From: Rachicladosporium sp. CCFEE 5018 | Taxonomy: Eukaryota; Ascomycota; Dothideomycetes; Cladosporiales; Cladosporiaceae | Direction of reading: 5' to 3' | DNA length: 64,000 nt | Assembly: GCA_002077045.2 (NCBI GenBank) | Contig: KZ111182.1 | Location: 104,676-168,675, forward strand | Shown here: positions 32,031 through 42,597 of the stretch, piece by piece | Layout of the letters: every line of letters starts with the position of its first letter | How positions within the stretch are numbered: the stretch's first letter is position 1 | Program-made: the position numbers and the translations under genes | Notes under the pieces: model-generated | Database searches by the model: none | What the model was told of the DNA's origin: nothing | What the model saw: only the letters and a program-made list of their open reading frames with translations

Positions 32031-33170
32031 TCAGCTGTTCTCCGTGAGCACTCGTTTGATCTCCAAGAAGCCCTGCACAGCACTCGACAGCTTCATGATG
32101 GGATCCGGCTGACTCGAGGTTTTCGCCAACACGATACCAGCCTTGCGGTCAACAATAAGCGTCTGCCCATGGATGCCTACTGCCACCATGATCCCCAGGT
32201 CACCGCTGACGGTGAAGCAATCTCGATAAGCAAACTTCGCATCCCCGAACGCAGCTACCAACGGCGCGAATGAGCCAGCTGCAAAGACTTCCGCATCACC
32301 ACCGTGCAGTATGTCATCAAGCCAAGCCTTCGAAACGAGGGAATCGGACAGTAAAGCCTGCCCGAGTCTTGCAAGATCATGTATGGTAGCACACATACCG
32401 CCTGCTCCACGAGGATTTCCAGCGCTGTCTATTGCGATGAGAGCATCGCTCTCCGCTCCGATTGGCTCCCAGATGTGCTCAGAAATGAGCTCGGCCAGCT
32501 TCTTCCCGCTCACCCGCTCCAGGACCAGGCTGAGCACATCAGTATTGACGGAGCTATAAGTGAATGCTCCTCCTGGCGAAATCGTCGGAGGGTTGAATGT
32601 TTTCAAGAAGTCGTTGAAGTTCGTTGCTTTGTCGCCTGCGCGTAGCGGCGTGTAACCAAATGACACCGAATACTCGTACGACGAGTCGTCGTATTGGATG
32701 CCAGCTCGCATGTCGAGTAAGTGTCTGACACTAATCTCTTTGAAGCTAGTCTCTCTAAGCTCCGACAGGTAGGTGGTCACTTTCTCAGCTGGATCGATGA
32801 GCCCTTGTTCTACGAGTACACCAGTGACGAGACCGACGACCGACTTGGTCATGCTCATCATGATGTGCTTGGTCTTCTCGTTGTTACCGTGGGCGTAGAA
32901 CCCATGGACACGTTTGCCGTTGTGTAAAACGAGAAAGCCATCGGTGTGCGAGTCGACAAGGAAGTCGGTGATATTGAGCGTCTTCCCATCCTTGGTCTTG
33001 AGTGCGAAGTTGTCAAGGTTCCTAGAGCTTTTCTCGAATGACGGACTTGGTTGCGAAGCTTTCTTGATTGTTTGAGTAGAGAGCAACTTATCGATGTTCG
33101 CAAAACCATATTCGCTATATGGGTGGGTTCGCCAGTTTGACAAGTCGGTTTTAGTCTCGGAAGCAGCCAT
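32031..33170 (-). CDS. Beta-lactamase-fold serine hydrolase (class C / NylB-like)
   Basis: Single exon, 379 residues. The SxxK catalytic motif SMTK is at residues 106-109, and a Tyr motif YSSVN at about 205-209. A HGGDAE segment near 290 may take the place of the KTG box. The HLLDMRAGIQYDD stretch and the long Pro/Gly loop resemble 6-aminohexanoate-dimer hydrolase (NylB) and related esterases or amidases rather than true antibiotic-resistance enzymes. No signal peptide, so probably cytosolic. It lies 470 bp downstream of the EthD-hydrolase fusion on the same strand, which hints at a small catabolic pair. Actual substrate (ester, lactone or amide) unknown. Confidence 0.85.
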   Translation of the reverse strand: MAASETKTDLSNWRTHPYSEYGFANIDKLLSTQTIKKASQPSPSFEKSSRNLDNFALKTKDGKTLNITDFLVDSHTDGFLVLHNGKRVHGFYAHGNNEKTKHIMMSMTKSVVGLVTGVLVEQGLIDPAEKVTTYLSELRETSFKEISVRHLLDMRAGIQYDDSSYEYSVSFGYTPLRAGDKATNFNDFLKTFNPPTISPGGAFTYSSVNTDVLSLVLERVSGKKLAELISEHIWEPIGAESDALIAIDSAGNPRGAGGMCATIHDLARLGQALLSDSLVSKAWLDDILHGGDAEVFAAGSFAPLVAAFGDAKFAYRDCFTVSGDLGIMVAVGIHGQTLIVDRKAGIVLAKTSSQPDPIMKLSSAVQGFLEIKRVLTENS

Positions 33171-33640
33171 TGCGACAGACCTGGAATGGGCAAATCTTGA
33201 TAGACAGCGAAATCAAAGACTAGCTTTTGACTTATATACGCTTGCTTGGATGGAGTAAGTGATGTGCAAAGCTGAGGATGGTGCTGCATCCATTGAAGAT
33301 GATCCGCGTTCAGCCCACCTCGGCTCTCGCTTTTGAACAGGCCAACAACATGTACGTGACAATGCAACAGGCATCGGGGAAGCAAATCTCCCCGTGCCGA
33401 TGGGCGAAGTATCTCGTTGTCAGTGAGATGTGCTCGACGTCGAATAGACCAATGCTACGGAAAGTCATCGGCCGAGTTCAGTCCGCAGTCGGACAGAAGA
33501 ATAGCATAACGACTGACTTACATTACAAACGGTGATAAGACAAAGTCAATGCAACGCTTCCAACAAGGCTTGCTAAGCATGGCTAAGACAAAGTATCAGT
33601 TGCCGCGGTCCGCAGGGACGAAGCAATGTGCTTATACTGT
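33171..33640. other. Intergenic between the two hydrolase genes
   Basis: 470 bp; presumably the promoter of the beta-lactamase-fold gene and the 3' end of its neighbour. Nothing else seen. Confidence 0.35.
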
Positions 33641-35110
33641 CTACAGGAAACTACTCACAGCCTCCATGAATGCCTCATGGTTCTCCAACATCGGCAAATG
33701 TCCAGCATTGGGTATGCTAATGAATCTCGCACCGGGAATGTTGAACTTCTGCATCGCCTCGGGCAGCTTACCATCGCCGCCGCCTGCTATTAACAAGCCT
33801 GGCGTCTTGATCTCAGCCAGCTTGTCTTTGAGATCGTAATTGCACAACGCCCCAGCACTCTGCTCAAATCCGTCCACACTGGCTGGCTTTACCATTTCAA
33901 CAACTTTATTAAAGCTTTCCGAGCCATGATTGGCAGGCGTGAACCAGCGCTCGACCGTCGCTTTCGCCAGTGCTGGCATACCTTCCTTCTTCGCGAGCTC
34001 GATCCTATCAGCCCAGGCTTGGTTGTTCGCAGGGCTGGCCGCAACGTTACAGTCGCATGCTATGAACTTCTCCAGCCTACTCGGGTATCTGATCGCGAAG
34101 TTGATGGCTGTGACGCCGCCCATGCTCACTCCGAGGACAGCGTGAGCTTTACTGACGTTGAGGCGGTCGAGCAGATACTCGAGGTCGTCTGTCAATAGAT
34201 CGAAGCGGGTGTCGTTGCTTTTCGATGCTTGCTGTAAGTAGCCTCGCGAGTTGTATCGTAGCACGCGATAGGTCTTGCCGTTCACGCCTCTAGTGAGATC
34301 CGCAGCGACGCGATCCCATATGCTGAAGTTCGTGAGTATCGAGTTCACGCAAACAATGACCGGATCTGCTGGGTTGCCTTCCATCTGGAATTTCAGCTCC
34401 GCGCCATCAGTAGTGATGACAGATGAAGGTGGTTCCCGTAGCGCATCAAAAGTATGGTAGCGAGACCACAGCCGAATCTCCTCACCAACAAGCTTCTTCA
34501 AGACTCGTCCAAACTCTGGCGTAGCTTTCGCTGCATCATCCTCTGGACCACCAAGTCCGTTCTCAGCCTCGAAGTCATGCACCGCAAGCGTCTCAGTCTG
34601 CCCGGTAGGTGGCATACCCTTCAATCCAGGCGCGACCAATCGAAATCGCCGCGTTCGCAGCCATCCGGGGACTTTGGCGAGCATACTGTTGTGCTCTTCT
34701 TCGTACCACCCGTCAAAATCAGTCAGATCCTCGTCCTTGAGCACGGCCGTAACAGCCACTTGCACTGGTGCTGGTCCAGAGTAGCCGGTCTTTTGCCTCG
34801 TGGAAGTCTGAGAGTAGATCTTGCGGTCCAGAGAGGTGAACGTGCCCATCACCTGCTTCTCGCGTTTGGACCGCTCCTCGCGCATGCGTGAATAGATCCG
34901 TTTGTTGAGGTTCGAGAGATCTGTGACATCGTAGACGGCGGACCAGCCGGGTTGCTTAGAGTCCGAGGCTTTGTAGCGATCACCCGTTGTTATAAAGGGA
35001 AGGCGAAGACGAAGAGGGCCATGTTCTGTGTTGTACCAGTCGTGGAAGGCGGATTCGTCTGTGTTTGGGCCTGTCTCGATAGCGACTGCAAGATATCCAG
35101 GGCCGTTCAT
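33641..35110 (-). CDS. Fusion of two EthD-like barrel domains with an alpha/beta hydrolase
   Basis: Single exon, 489 residues. Residues 1-100 and 112-220 look like two copies of a small ferredoxin-like (dimeric alpha/beta barrel, EthD-like) domain. Each has a WY...EH motif: FHDWYNTEHGPLR at about 23-34 and FDGWYEEEHNSM at about 132-143. Residues about 230-489 form an alpha/beta hydrolase like 3-oxoadipate enol-lactonases. The nucleophile is S329 in GVSMGG and the catalytic His lies in NAGHLPMLE near the C-terminus. No signal peptide. Such fusions suggest channelling of an aromatic or lactone intermediate, but this is inference. The neighbouring beta-lactamase-fold hydrolase on the same strand may work in the same pathway. 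Confidence 0.85.
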   Translation of the reverse strand: MNGPGYLAVAIETGPNTDESAFHDWYNTEHGPLRLRLPFITTGDRYKASDSKQPGWSAVYDVTDLSNLNKRIYSRMREERSKREKQVMGTFTSLDRKIYSQTSTRQKTGYSGPAPVQVAVTAVLKDEDLTDFDGWYEEEHNSMLAKVPGWLRTRRFRLVAPGLKGMPPTGQTETLAVHDFEAENGLGGPEDDAAKATPEFGRVLKKLVGEEIRLWSRYHTFDALREPPSSVITTDGAELKFQMEGNPADPVIVCVNSILTNFSIWDRVAADLTRGVNGKTYRVLRYNSRGYLQQASKSNDTRFDLLTDDLEYLLDRLNVSKAHAVLGVSMGGVTAINFAIRYPSRLEKFIACDCNVAASPANNQAWADRIELAKKEGMPALAKATVERWFTPANHGSESFNKVVEMVKPASVDGFEQSAGALCNYDLKDKLAEIKTPGLLIAGGGDGKLPEAMQKFNIPGARFISIPNAGHLPMLENHEAFMEAVSSFL

Positions 35111-35950
35111 GATGATAGTTCTGATTCTTGACGGCGTGTTGGTCGAGAATGGTGCTCCTCACATCTCACGTCGATTTTGAAGAGTGATTACACTCACGGT
35201 AGCTCTCGGTACAGCTCCCCGGCACTGTTCGATGCCGCGACAACGTTCACCCGATGTGAGGAAGTCAAAGCCATGTGGCCAGCAACATCACTTTATGTCA
35301 AGCGCCAGTCTATTCGCAAATCAGGTGAGCTTCAATACTACCGACACCTGGGTCTGACACATGTTGCAGCGTTTGAAATGTCGATACGTGATATACGGAG
35401 CAGCGCCGCGTGCAGAGACGTTCCGATTCCACAGGGTCGTACCCCAGTTCTCGGCAAAACTGCTTGGCTGATTTATTTTCTTCAAGGACACCAAGCTGTG
35501 CTCTGTCGCTCAATTCGACCCATGCACCCTGAACGGAAAGCTGGACCTGCTTCTCTCCACAATTGCTTGCTCAGTCACGCTTCGGATAGGTTGCGGTTCT
35601 CTGCGGCGTCCACGGCACCTCCGTACGAATCGTCATGCCCTCCGCGTGCCGGCAAGCGATGCATAATAATACGATGATCTGCAGGCAAATCTCGAAATAA
35701 CCACCACGTCAGCCAATGATGCCCTAGCATGGTGCACCACGGCGAGAACTCCAGCCGTGAACGCACATCATCGGGTGAACGCTGCTTCTAGTACAAGACA
35801 GGAGTATTCTTTTGGTGAAGCACTGTACTTACCATCGTTTCTATTTCTTCGAGTTCATCTCGTACGTTCGTTCAGCAAACATTCGCTTCCTGCATAGCAT
35901 AATTATCCCTCGAGCATTATCGCATAGCACTGCAATCTGATTTGGACATC
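35111..35950. promoter_or_regulatory. Divergent intergenic region, hydrolase fusion / GH17
   Basis: 840 bp between divergent starts. AT-rich just before the GH17 ATG. No coding feature seen. Confidence 0.35.
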
Positions 35951-36876
35951 ATGCGTTTCACCACTATCCTTACAGCTCTCGCGGCTAGCATTCCTTGCAC
36001 AACAGCATACTGGAAAGGCTTCAATGTCGGCGCCAACAACCCAGACGGCTCTTGCAAGACCACGGCACAATGGACCACAGCATTTCAGAAGATAGCCGGC
36101 CTTCCTCAACACATCACCTCGGTCCGCCTGTACGCCTCGAGCGACTGCAACACGCTCGCAAACGCCGTGCCAGCAGCAATCGCGACCGGCACTCAGATCC
36201 TTGTGGGCGTGTGGGCGGAGGATGCGACACATTTCACGAATGAGAAGAACGCTCTGCAGGCTGCGATCAACGCCCATGGTTCGAACTGGATCATCGCGAT
36301 TTCGGTGGGCAGCGAGGACTTGTATCGGGGAGACACATCGGCGAGTGCACTGGCGCAACAGATCTACGATATCAGAGGCATGGTAAGGGCAATGGGTGTG
36401 CAGGCCCAGGTTGGGCATGTGGACACCTGGACCGCGTGGGTGGACAACAACAACAAGGCCGTCATCACGGCTTCTGATTTCATCGGACTCGATGGGTAAG
36501 CATTGTCCCGTTGGCGAATGATCGAGATCACACGCTGACTGTTATTCCCAGATATCCCTACTTCCAGAACGCTGCAATCGCGGACGCTTCCGCCGTCTTC
36601 TGGGACTCAGTCACAGCCACTCGGAACCAAGTCAACGCCGTCTCGCCCGGCAAATGGGTCTGGGTGACCGAGACTGGCTGGCCCGTGAGCGGCCCTAATA
36701 GCGGAGCCGCGGTCGCCTCCGTACAGAATGCACAAACGTACTGGAGATCAGTCGCCTGCCAGGCCTTCAACTCGATACACATCTTTTGGTATGCCTACCA
36801 GGATTACAATGCTTCGCCCAGCTTCGGCGTGTTTGGAAGCAACGGGAACGCGATTTACGACTTGTATGGATGCTAG
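35951..36876 (+). CDS. GH17 secreted beta-1,3-glucanase/glucanosyltransferase
   Basis: Two exons (35951-36495 and 36552-36876), 56-nt intron, 289 residues; an in-frame ATG three codons upstream is also possible. The signal peptide runs MRFTTILTALAAS to about residue 19 and the mature protein begins near YWKGFNVGANN. The family motifs include VGSED with E122 as acid/base and VTETGWPVSG with E222 as nucleophile. HIFWYAYQDYNASPSFG closes the barrel. The length matches Bgl2/EglC-like enzymes without the Ser-rich GPI tail, so it is probably a soluble secreted or wall-bound enzyme remodelling beta-1,3-glucan. Confidence 0.9.
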
Positions 36877-37572
36877 ATGAGCCTACAGACGTCCTCTGTT
36901 TGGATTCTTGCATAGCGTGATGGGCATGACAAATGCTGGAAAATTGGTCCCACGCCAGGATCAGACGGGAGGCATAGTTGTGTAGTATATAATGTTGCAT
37001 AGCAAAGATCACCTGCATCAAAGTCTGCTGCTTTGCCCCATTTTCGAACCAAATACGAGGCTGTGCGACATTGACCTCGATACTCTGCCTCGCTTGGAAA
37101 ACGTGGAAAGGCGTCCAGTCAATCGGCGATGTCCCCTTGGTCACAGTCCTGGTCAATTGATGATTGGCACTATTGCCAAGACAGGCACAGTCCATCTCCA
37201 TCGTTGAATGCCAAACGACATTTCTGGCACTTTCATCCTCTACTCATTGGTCTCGGGGCACTGGAATCATGCATTGCGGCGACGATCTATAATCTCCTTC
37301 ACTGTCATATCGGTACCGCACTTACATGTGCATCATTGCGGCGCAGCGTATGTTGTCCCGCACACACTCGATCGTCGCTGAGAGAGCTTCACCGGATGGA
37401 CCAGCACGGCTTCTGTTGTCACCTGTACGCTCATCGCTGCCGCCGCTCATCACTGGCAAAGCGCGCATCACTGGCCGATACCAAGCCGCCATGCATCCTT
37501 GACCGCCCCTCACAGTGTCAAGACTCACATTGGCATCATCTGTGCGACTTGGCAGCACTTATCGTAGCTTGA
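36877..37572. other. Intergenic with possible relic of a sedolisin propeptide
   Basis: About 700 bp between the GH17 gene and the clear start of sedolisin coding. The plus frame around 37500-37560 reads TAPHSVKTHIGIICATWQHLS then stop, which loosely resembles the end of a sedolisin propeptide. No signal peptide or continuous pro-region could be assembled. Weak evidence. Confidence 0.25.
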
Positions 37573-38994
37573 AGACCTTCTACATGGGGCATAGATTTCG
37601 ACCAGAACTCCACCGAGGACAGTGTCGAAGCCAATCTGGACGCGCAATACATTCTCTCTATTGGCTACCCTGTTCCTATCAATGCCTATTCAACACCAGG
37701 TCTTGGTCCACTTGTCCCAGATCTCGATCAACCTGAGGGCCCTGGTCAAAACGAGCCGTATCCCGACGCACTCACGTATCTACCCGCACAGCCCGACCGT
37801 GCCCTACCACACACTATTTCGACTTCGTATGGCGAAGACGAACAGTCTGTGCCATTGGCCTACCGAAAGAAGGTGTGCAATATGTTTGGTCAGCTTGGTG
37901 CTCGTGGCGTGAGCGTACTTTGTAAGTGTTGCATCACTCCTTCTCTCCCTTCTCGACCCGAGCGTGGTCACCTCGCGCTTTATCAGACGAAGTTCCCTCA
38001 GACGAAGCCCCATTACACGAAATTATATCATTCAGAGTGGACAGCTATCACTTCAAGCCTCATCACTTCACTCTAGAATCCGTCACCCTTGGCCACTTCA
38101 CGCCCCGTCACTCACGCTCCATCACTCGCGCCACATCACTCCCACCACGTCACTCACGCTCCATCACTCCCGCCCCATCACCGGAACTCCATCGCTCAAA
38201 GCATGGTTTCGCTGACTCCCATTCCATGTTACCCCATCACTTCAAAGACGCCTCATACTGACCCTCCTCAAGTCTCCAGTGGCGATACAGGCGTCAGCTC
38301 AGCCTGCCAAACAAATGACGGCAAGAACACAACACGCTTCCTCCCCATCTTCCCAGCCGCTTGTCCCTCCGTGACAAGCGTCGGCGGGACTTACCGCGTC
38401 AAACCGGAACGTGCGATTTCATTCTCATCAGGAGGCTTCTCGGATACTTGGCCCACACCTGCATACCAGCAGACCGCGGTTCGTCGATACCTCAACATCC
38501 TCGGTTCACGCTGGCAAGGACTTTATAACCCAGGAGGACGTGGCTTCCCTGATGTGGCAGCTCAGTCTTATATATTCCACGTAGTCGATACGCAGAAAGA
38601 GATCCTCGTTGGTGGGACCTCAGCGTCTTCTCCAGCCTTTGCTGGGGTAGTGGCGTTGTTGAACGCGTATCGATTGAAAGCTGGAAAACCGGTACTTGGC
38701 TTTCTTAATCCTTGGATCTACAGCGAGGGTTTCAAAGGATTGACGGATATCGTCGATGGTGGGTCTACTGGCTGTCCGGGCAAGGACATCTACAGTGGGC
38801 TGAAGACACCCTTTGTGCCGTATGCAAGCTGGAACGCTACCCCTGGATGGGGTGAGTGACTCTGTTGTTGCCCTGTTTTAGCAAAGGAATATACTGACAA
38901 GACGTGACTCGTAGATCCTGTAACTGGCTACGGAACACCTAACTTCCCTGCTCTGTTGAAGCTGGCGACCAAGGGTCCGAAGGGACATTGGTAG
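37573..38994 (+). pseudogene. Sedolisin (S53, tripeptidyl-peptidase-like) lacking a recognisable propeptide
   Basis: Three exons in consistent phase (37573-37921, 38273-38851 and 38915-38994) encode about 335 residues of an S53 catalytic domain. Motifs: SVEANLDAQY (the catalytic Glu and Asp), LVPDLDQPEG, SYGEDEQSVP, SSGDTGVSS (oxyanion Asp), FPAACPSVTSVGGT, GGTSASSPAFAGV (catalytic Ser), and the C-terminal calcium-site region ending near DPVTGYGTP. All catalytic residues are therefore present. Missing are the signal peptide and the roughly 180-residue propeptide that S53 enzymes need for folding; no start codon fits, and a TGA precedes the open frame at 37570. The first intron (37922-38272) is 351 nt and carries a tandem repeat. 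It is either 5'-truncated and decaying, or has an upstream part I could not splice. Confidence 0.65.
38108..38191. repeat. 14-bp minisatellite, six copies
   Basis: Six contiguous 14-bp units start with TCAC: TCACTCACGCTCCA (twice exactly, units 1 and 4) and close variants such as TCACTCGCGCCACA and TCACTCCCGCCCCA. They lie inside the unusually long sedolisin intron, and explain its length. Confidence 0.85.
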
Positions 38995-39634
38995 ACTCGA
39001 CTACGAACGGAGCATCTCGGGGAACGTACGATGATCCATGGAGTCACGTTAAGTGGTAGCGCCGCATCTCCAATTATCTGGAATGTAGGTAACGCTGCTA
39101 TGAGTATGGTTGCGACGACAAGGGACCAGGCTACTGTATCTACGAGAGACCAAACATCTGTGCACACTGCACCGTTCAGCAATGAGTTTCTTTCCAGAGC
39201 GTCTCATGAGCACCTTACTATTGTGAGTCCATGCTCAGTAGCGTAGGCACCTCCCGACAGTAGCGGAGAGAAGAGAGCATCGAGTGGTAGCTCTGCCCAC
39301 TGATGTAGAAATCCGCATCTGGTCTTTCAGCGTGATGGCATCACACGATGTGATATCGTTGAGTCTACTCATCTGGCGCCATTTATAGCAGGGCGATTTC
39401 CCCCGCAATCTGGCCATCTGCTTTCCGCTGTTATCCTATCCAGGACAACAAGTGCAACTGACCCGGCAGAGGTCTTCCGCATCTCCGCCTTCGTACTTAC
39501 CGACTCGCACGGAAGCGCTCAGAGCACGGCGCGGGACGATGCTGGGCACGCCGTCCAACAAGATCACTCTGGTCGTGCTCTTGACTCTCGTGGGTGTATC
39601 ATAAGTCATCAATCCTCGAATCCTGCATTTCCCT
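38995..39634. other. Convergent intergenic region
   Basis: 640 bp between the sedolisin and the gamma-tubulin complex gene stops. Nothing recognised. Confidence 0.35.
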
Positions 39635-42244
39635 TTACCCCTTCGCCTTACCTCCAGCAGCCCGTCGCCTCCTAGCCGGCTGGTAAACATCATTGAAATT
39701 CATCACAACCCCCAAAAACCTCATATCCGTATCCGGCTGGTCCCGCAAATCACCCAGCAGCACCGTGATCTTTGCTCTAAACTCCCCTCTCAGTTCCCTC
39801 AGTCTTTGCCGCAAGGTCTCGAGCACAGCGTGCTCGTCCAGCGGCTTGCTGTTGCCTATGGCCAGCAGTGCGGGGATCGGAGAGCGTGTGCTGAGGAATG
39901 GAGTGTCGTCGTCGGCTTCTGTGAGACCCCAGCGGCCAGCCTTGGTGCGGGTCTCGATCTTCGCGGCTCGTTCTTGGCGGCGGCCGAACTCGTCGATGGA
40001 GATGGACCAGAGTGCGTCGACGGCTTCTTTGTAGGAGAGCATGAGCTTCAGCAGCTCATGTAGTTGCGTTGGAAAGTCGATAGCACCGCCTCCTAGCAAG
40101 CCCTTCCTCGTGATACTCTTCAAGTACGCGGTGTGAGCCGAGATGAGCGTATCCAGCGTTGCATCGGGTTTGCGGATACTCTTCTGCAGCCCCTCCCAGC
40201 CCGCCTCGATGACTTCGAACAATATATACCATTGCAGCTGATCCACAAAATGAATCATCTCCGCCATAGCACCTCGCGCTAACTTCCAGTCGGCACCCAG
40301 CTTATCGTCCACAGCTGCCAGCACGCCTCGAGCGCCGGTCATGCATTTCCGCCACGTCGTTCCCAGCGCGAACTCCACCCGCTTCACGCGCCATAGGAAG
40401 TTGAAGACTTTGAGGTATTGCTTACTGGCCCAAGGCGTGACGATGACGTCTAGAGGTGAGTCGATCCGGTATTCCAGTGTGAAGACGTCCCAGCCTATTT
40501 CGCCGTGGCTGAGCTCCAGCATACGGGCGTCTAAGCGGCGGAGGACGTCGGCATTATCGTGTTGGGCGTTGGAGTTCCGGATGGCGTGTTCTAGTTGTGC
40601 GGTCAAGGTGTGACGATACTGTGAATTTGCTGGCTGGTCGAGATTGTCCGCTAGCGACTCCATGAGTAGAGCTATGAAGTCGCCTTGGCCGAGTAGGAGG
40701 TATTTCTTCAAAGCTGTGAGGTGTGTGAACAGCGCGAACTTCGTTTCCATCAGTGAAAGCAGACGGGCCATGACTGCCGTGTAGGCGGTGTCTATGCTCG
40801 AAGAGAGAGTCGCTGTGTCGCCGTAGCTGAGCTCGCGAGACGAAGTGAGGGAGTGCGATTCGACCCAAGGTGAGTCGCCACAGGAGTATCGGATGAAGTT
40901 TAGTGACTTGCCAATGAGGAAGACGCGATTGGCGAAGTCTGGTGTCATTATGCTGGGGACCATTGCGGGCTTCATGGCATACTTGTGCTCCCACACGCTA
41001 CTGGCACCAGGTCCCATACCATCTTCGTTGTCGCTGTTCTCATGCACGAAGAACTCTTGGTAAGGGTCTTCTAACTCGCCGTCGTACACCCAGCGTCGCA
41101 GCATGCTGTAGAAGGGCTTTGTGATATTGCCCAGTAGTCGCTCGGCGAATGTGTGGACGAATGGGTCGCCGTGTGAGGTGGCATAATCGTGTATGCAGCT
41201 GATCAGCTCTCCGCCCTTCTTGCCACTCGAGCTCTCCACGATCAGACTCATCAGACGCAGTGCAATCGTGGCATCTCGCGTCCAGACCACCAGCCTCTTG
41301 AGTGTCACGCCGGTCTTCCCAAGCCCTCCTCTCGGCGCATGCTCGTCCACAGACTGCAGTGCCCGCCTGATCTGACCTTCGAGCTGTGCAACCAGAGTGA
41401 GGTAGGATCGCAACTCCATTCCAATAGCAGACTGCAGACTCTGACTCACCAGCCCTCCAGTCTCTGACTTCTCTGCAAACTTTGCAAGTGACCTGTACAG
41501 CAGTGCAGGCTCCGCAAGTGCATGCAGTAAAGCGATCATCGGCACAGGCAGAGTTGGCGGTAGCTTGAGCGACACGTCGTCCTCGAACACCATATTTGTA
41601 GACGATAAGCCTTGCAACGTGAATGGCAAATTCCCCATGAGCGCTGCTTCTGTCGGCCTGTCACTCCTTCCACTGGCTCCACTCTCCCTATCGTCCTTCT
41701 GCTCCGCACCCATAGCAGCTTCCTGCGGTCGTAGACCCGTAGCTCTGTCTCCCACGGGCCTCGTCCTCGGACTCTCCATCCCTCGACTCCTTGGCACACC
41801 CACAAACCTCCCCTCCCCTGCCTCCCGATCATCCTCCTCATCCCGCTTCTCCTCCCGCCTCATATCCTCAGCAACCCGTCCCAAAAACCACAAAATCCCC
41901 CCCTTTCTCCCCAGCACCTTTTGCGCCTGCAGCCTCTCCACCAACCCACCCAGTCGCCTCGCCCCTTCCTCCCCGTCCCCGCTCCCGTCATCATTCCCCT
42001 CATCTCTCAACCGTCGCCTCAACTCCTCAGCCACAAACTCGACATCCTCCCACCTCCCATCACTGCCCTCATCCGCCTCAGCATCCGCCGCACTATTGAT
42101 GAGACTTCGCGCACGGTCATTAGCGGCTTCCCAGCGGGCGTCGGCTTGCTCTTGGGTTTCGTGGGGCAGGCGGTCGGGGATGAGGCGCGAGAGGAGGGAG
42201 GAGAGGGCGGAGTCGAGGCGTGTGGGAGGGGCGGTGGTGCTCAT
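39635..42244 (-). CDS. Gamma-tubulin complex component (Spc97/Spc98 family, GCP3-like)
   Basis: Single exon, 869 residues from the ATG at 42244 (MSTTAPPTRLDS); the frame stays open 50 codons further upstream, but that part is not protein-like. This family nucleates microtubules at spindle pole bodies. The N-terminal third is Glu/Arg/Asp-rich and low in complexity. The GRIP1 region starts at NLPFTLQGLSSTN, with LPVPMIALLHALAEPALLYR, ELRSYLTLVAQLEGQIR and FYSMLRRWVYDGELEDPYQEFF. The GRIP2 region contains FTLEYRIDSPLDVIVTPWAS and YLKVFNFLWRVKRVEFAL. The blocks fit GCP3 (Alp6/Spc98) better than GCP2, but I am not certain which subunit. Confidence 0.87.
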   Translation of the reverse strand: MSTTAPPTRLDSALSSLLSRLIPDRLPHETQEQADARWEAANDRARSLINSAADAEADEGSDGRWEDVEFVAEELRRRLRDEGNDDGSGDGEEGARRLGGLVERLQAQKVLGRKGGILWFLGRVAEDMRREEKRDEEDDREAGEGRFVGVPRSRGMESPRTRPVGDRATGLRPQEAAMGAEQKDDRESGASGRSDRPTEAALMGNLPFTLQGLSSTNMVFEDDVSLKLPPTLPVPMIALLHALAEPALLYRSLAKFAEKSETGGLVSQSLQSAIGMELRSYLTLVAQLEGQIRRALQSVDEHAPRGGLGKTGVTLKRLVVWTRDATIALRLMSLIVESSSGKKGGELISCIHDYATSHGDPFVHTFAERLLGNITKPFYSMLRRWVYDGELEDPYQEFFVHENSDNEDGMGPGASSVWEHKYAMKPAMVPSIMTPDFANRVFLIGKSLNFIRYSCGDSPWVESHSLTSSRELSYGDTATLSSSIDTAYTAVMARLLSLMETKFALFTHLTALKKYLLLGQGDFIALLMESLADNLDQPANSQYRHTLTAQLEHAIRNSNAQHDNADVLRRLDARMLELSHGEIGWDVFTLEYRIDSPLDVIVTPWASKQYLKVFNFLWRVKRVEFALGTTWRKCMTGARGVLAAVDDKLGADWKLARGAMAEMIHFVDQLQWYILFEVIEAGWEGLQKSIRKPDATLDTLISAHTAYLKSITRKGLLGGGAIDFPTQLHELLKLMLSYKEAVDALWSISIDEFGRRQERAAKIETRTKAGRWGLTEADDDTPFLSTRSPIPALLAIGNSKPLDEHAVLETLRQRLRELRGEFRAKITVLLGDLRDQPDTDMRFLGVVMNFNDVYQPARRRRAAGGKAKG

Positions 42245-42597
42245 GTTGTTGTGCGCAACATTGTGCGTGCATGCTTTGGAGTCGTCGCTTACTTGGTACG
42301 AGATAATTACCGTGTGCAGACGCGTGAAGTGCGACGCGACTGTTGTGGTGGGGGTTCGGTGGGGGCCTTCAGTCGTTGACTGTGAAGACAACACAGTGAG
42401 TACTTTATTGTAGTACGATATTCTCGTAAAGAGGTATTTCAGTAATGATTATATACTCGCCATGCTGTGTATCGCTACCATACAGTCGCCGACCCCTCAT
42501 GTGCTCCGCAATGCTCCCAACCATGCTAAGTCACGCTCATGCAACACTCTCTACACGCCCCTTAACGCCATGCTAAACCCATGTCAAATGCAATTGA
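42245..42597. promoter_or_regulatory. Intergenic, GCP promoter side
   Basis: 353 bp upstream of the gamma-tubulin complex gene and downstream of the DysF gene stop (both minus strand). No feature recognised. Confidence 0.35.

Noticed and set aside
32031..33170. Antibiotic-resistance beta-lactamase
   Set aside because: It lacks a signal peptide and a clear KTG box; the sequence fits the broad esterase/amidase (NylB-like) branch common in fungi.
38108..38191. CRISPR-like array
   Set aside because: The 14-bp units are directly adjacent with no spacers, in a eukaryotic intron; it is a minisatellite.
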